In this document: piece by piece, positions 32,282 through 34,154 of the stretch
Position numbering within the stretch: the first letter of the stretch is position 1
Layout of the letters: each line of letters begins with the position of its first letter
Assembly (NCBI GenBank): GCA_003152355.1
Contig: PMAA01000198.1
Coordinates: forward strand, 1-34,154
Length of the DNA stretch: 34,154 nucleotides
Direction: 5' to 3'
Origin: Acidobacteriota bacterium
GTDB lineage: Bacteria; Acidobacteriota; Terriglobia; Acidiferrales; UBA7541
Translations under genes and position numbers: made by a program
The notes under the pieces: generated by a model
The model's input: only the letters and a program-made list of their open reading frames with translations
Told to the model about the DNA's origin: nothing
Database searches by the model: none

Positions 32282-33550
32282 ATGCCAACTCTCGTCAAGA
32301 ATGAACTCAATGTCTACGAATGCGCGGAAGCGCGTTTCGAGATGGCCGCGGCGAAGTTGGGCCTCGAAGATGACCTTTACCGCTACCTCCGATTTCCAAA
32401 CAAGGAAATCACAATCTATATTCCCGTCACGATGGATGACGGCCGCCTAGAAGTGTTCACCGGCTATCGCGTACAACATTCGCTGGTGCGGGGCCCGGGC
32501 AAAGGCGGAATCCGGTATGCACCGGACGTAACGCTCGATGAAGTGCGCGCGCTGGCATCGTGGATGACCTGGAAGTGCGCCGTGGTAAACATTCCCTTTG
32601 GCGGCGCGAAGGGCGGAATCATTTGCGATCCGCAAAAAATGTCCCAGAAGGAACTCGAGCGCATGACGCGCCGCTACACCGCCGAACTTACCGATTGGAT
32701 CGGTCCCGAGCGAGACGTTCCCGCTCCCGATCTCGGCACGAATGAAAAAGTGATGGCATGGGTGATGGACACCTACTCAATGCACATGCGCCACACGGTC
32801 ACCGCCGTCGTCACCGGCAAGCCCCTGGATCTTGGCGGCTCACGAGGCCGTCGCGAAGCCACCGGGCGCGGCGTGCACTTCGTCTGCGACAAGGCCATCG
32901 AGAAGCTGGGCATGAAGCGCGAAGAATGCCGCGTCGTGATTCAGGGCTTCGGCAATGTCGGCTCAATGGCCGCCATGCTTCTGAGCGAAGCGGGATACAA
33001 AATCGTCGGTGTCTCAGATATTCACGGAGGTCTCTACAACGAAAATGGTTTCAACGTTCCCGCGGTGATCGAATGGGTTCATGGCCAACGCAAGCCATTG
33101 CCCGACTTTCCGGGCGGCGGCGCGAAGATGGCCGGGCAGGAACTTCTCTTCCAACCCTGCGAGATTCTCATTCCCGCGGCGATCGAGAACCAGATCACCA
33201 GCGCGAACGCGCATCGCGTCCAGACGCGCATTCTCTGCGAAGGCGCAAACGGCCCGACGACTCCTCCGGCAGATGATGTCCTGCGGGATAAGGGTGTGTT
33301 TGTCCTGCCGGATATTCTCGCCAACGCCGGCGGTGTTACGGTCAGCTACTTCGAGTGGGTGCAGGACCGCCAGGGCTTCTTCTGGCGCGAGAGCGAAGTG
33401 AACGAGCGGCTGAAGGACGTGATGGAGCGTAGCTTCGACGAGATCGTGCGTTACGCCGAATCCCACGGCGTGAACAATCGAATCGCCGCGTATATGGTCG
33501 CCATCGATCGCGTAGCGTTCGCCTTGAAACTCCGCGGGCTCTACGCCTAG
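32282..33550 (+). CDS. Glutamate dehydrogenase (Glu/Leu/Phe/Val family)
   Basis: This enzyme interconverts glutamate and 2-oxoglutarate plus ammonia with NAD(P). The substrate domain contains [38 protein letters not shown] with catalytic K110, and DVPAPDLGT with the catalytic Asp near 148. The Rossmann domain has [14 protein letters not shown] (about 219-232) and a following acidic segment [37 protein letters not shown] and the C-terminal [14 protein letters not shown] match hexameric GDHs of about 420 residues. Leucine dehydrogenase and others share the fold, but length and motifs favour GDH. GGAGGAATCC before the ATG is a good ribosome-binding site. Confidence 0.94.
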   Translation: MPTLVKNELNVYECAEARFEMAAAKLGLEDDLYRYLRFPNKEITIYIPVTMDDGRLEVFTGYRVQHSLVRGPGKGGIRYAPDVTLDEVRALASWMTWKCAVVNIPFGGAKGGIICDPQKMSQKELERMTRRYTAELTDWIGPERDVPAPDLGTNEKVMAWVMDTYSMHMRHTVTAVVTGKPLDLGGSRGRREATGRGVHFVCDKAIEKLGMKREECRVVIQGFGNVGSMAAMLLSEAGYKIVGVSDIHGGLYNENGFNVPAVIEWVHGQRKPLPDFPGGGAKMAGQELLFQPCEILIPAAIENQITSANAHRVQTRILCEGANGPTTPPADDVLRDKGVFVLPDILANAGGVTVSYFEWVQDRQGFFWRESEVNERLKDVMERSFDEIVRYAESHGVNNRIAAYMVAIDRVAFALKLRGLYA

Positions 33551-33669
33551 CCGCGGACGCCGCCCGCGCGAAATCCACACATAGAGAAAGCCTATCTTCT
33601 CGCCCTGGTGTATCATGGCCCACCATTGGGGCGCTTCGCTTCCGAAGAAGCACGGCGTTCGCAGGAGCC

Positions 33670-34154
33670 ATGTTGCCTGACTCGATACTGCCCGGATCTC
33701 TGAAGACGGAAGACGAACATCGCCGCGAGCTTTGTACGGCCGGCCGGTGGCTCCATCAGCGCGGCTACACGCCTTCAACCGACGGAAATATTTCCCTTCG
33801 CCTCGACCCGCGCCGCATCCTGAGTTCGCCGACCGCCATCAGCAAAGGCATGATGGAGCCGGACGATCTCGTCGTCACCGACCTGCAGGGAAACAAAATC
33901 AGCGGCCGCCGCAATCGTTCCTCCGAGCTCGCGATGCATCTACTGATTTATCGCCGTAGGCCGGATGTGTTCGCGATTTGCCACGCGCATCCTCCGGTTG
34001 CGACGGGCTATGCTGCGTCGGGTATTCCGCTAAATCAAGCGCTGTTGAGCGAGTGCGTGATGGCGCTGGGTTCCGTGCCCGTGGCGCGCTATGGCACACC
34101 GGGCACGCCGGAGTTGAGCGAGGCGATTGAGCCGCTGATCCAGAATCATGACGC
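33670..34154 (+). CDS. Class II aldolase/adducin family protein, 3' end outside window
   Basis: The frame from the ATG at 33670 gives at least 161 residues and runs off the window. It matches class II aldolases such as fuculose-phosphate and rhamnulose-phosphate aldolase: RELCTAGRWLHQRGYTPSTDGNISLR at residues 19-44, ISKGMMEPDDLVVTDLQG, RNRSSELAMHLLIYRRRPDVFAICHAHPP with the catalytic Glu and the zinc-binding HAH pair, then GTPGTPELSEAI. The third zinc histidine would be just beyond the end. The substrate cannot be assigned. AGGAG precedes the ATG. It lies 119 bases after glutamate dehydrogenase. Confidence 0.9.
   Translation, partial: MLPDSILPGSLKTEDEHRRELCTAGRWLHQRGYTPSTDGNISLRLDPRRILSSPTAISKGMMEPDDLVVTDLQGNKISGRRNRSSELAMHLLIYRRRPDVFAICHAHPPVATGYAASGIPLNQALLSECVMALGSVPVARYGTPGTPELSEAIEPLIQNHD

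Noticed and set aside
1-34154. tRNA genes, CRISPR arrays or integrase/transposase genes
   Set aside because: No T-loop-like GTTCGAATC contexts with a matching acceptor, no regularly spaced identical repeats, and no recognisable mobile-element protein were seen. A tRNAscan or covariance search would be decisive.

Overview
The window looks like a chromosomal segment of a GC-rich Gram-negative-type bacterium, most likely Acidobacteriota. The evidence is the housekeeping gene order (prs-rplY-pth-rpsF-rpsR-rplI, then dnaB, then alr), a futalosine-type menaquinone cluster, exported TPR and multicopper oxidase proteins, and an MXAN_5187-like protein. The phylum call is inference from gene content only. 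I see no rRNA, tRNA, CRISPR array, transposase or prophage gene.

Bases 1-16593 are almost entirely minus-strand housekeeping genes. Read in the direction of transcription they are: an MXAN_5187-like protein, purH, a large exported TPR protein, ispE, prs, rplY, pth, rpsF-rpsR-rplI (closed by a strong intrinsic terminator), dnaB, alr, a YacL-type PIN-TRAM protein, ispD, ispF, a stand-alone GluRS anticodon-binding domain, and the start of rlmB. The yacL-ispD-ispF-gltX-rlmB order resembles the Firmicutes arrangement, but only the C-terminal domain of gltX occupies its slot. Near base 120 the rlmB frame breaks abruptly into an oppositely oriented fragment of a [2Fe-2S] xanthine/CO dehydrogenase small subunit. 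This is either a chimeric assembly join or a real rearrangement.

Bases 16700-22130 hold selA (selenocysteine synthesis), larB (nickel-pincer cofactor), and ubiX, a ubiA/mqnP-type prenyltransferase and mqnE (menaquinone via aminofutalosine). The selA-larB and ubiX-ubiA spacers are bounded by inverted purine-rich arms that share exact 13-15-mers. The arms contain the stop codons of larB and ubiX.

Bases 22400-30400 hold a membrane-anchored coiled-coil protein, a DUF2071 protein, a GT87-like membrane glycosyltransferase, a divergent processive GT2 synthase, an exported multicopper oxidase and an exported aminopeptidase P-like protease. The oxidase is the most unusual protein here: its four copper-binding motifs occur in the order 3-4-1-2 instead of 1-2-3-4. 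This suggests a tandem two-domain oxidase whose halves have lost complementary copper sites.

Bases 30400-34154 hold a small TPR protein, yvcK, a glutamate dehydrogenase behind a clear sigma70-type promoter, and the beginning of a class II aldolase that runs off the window.
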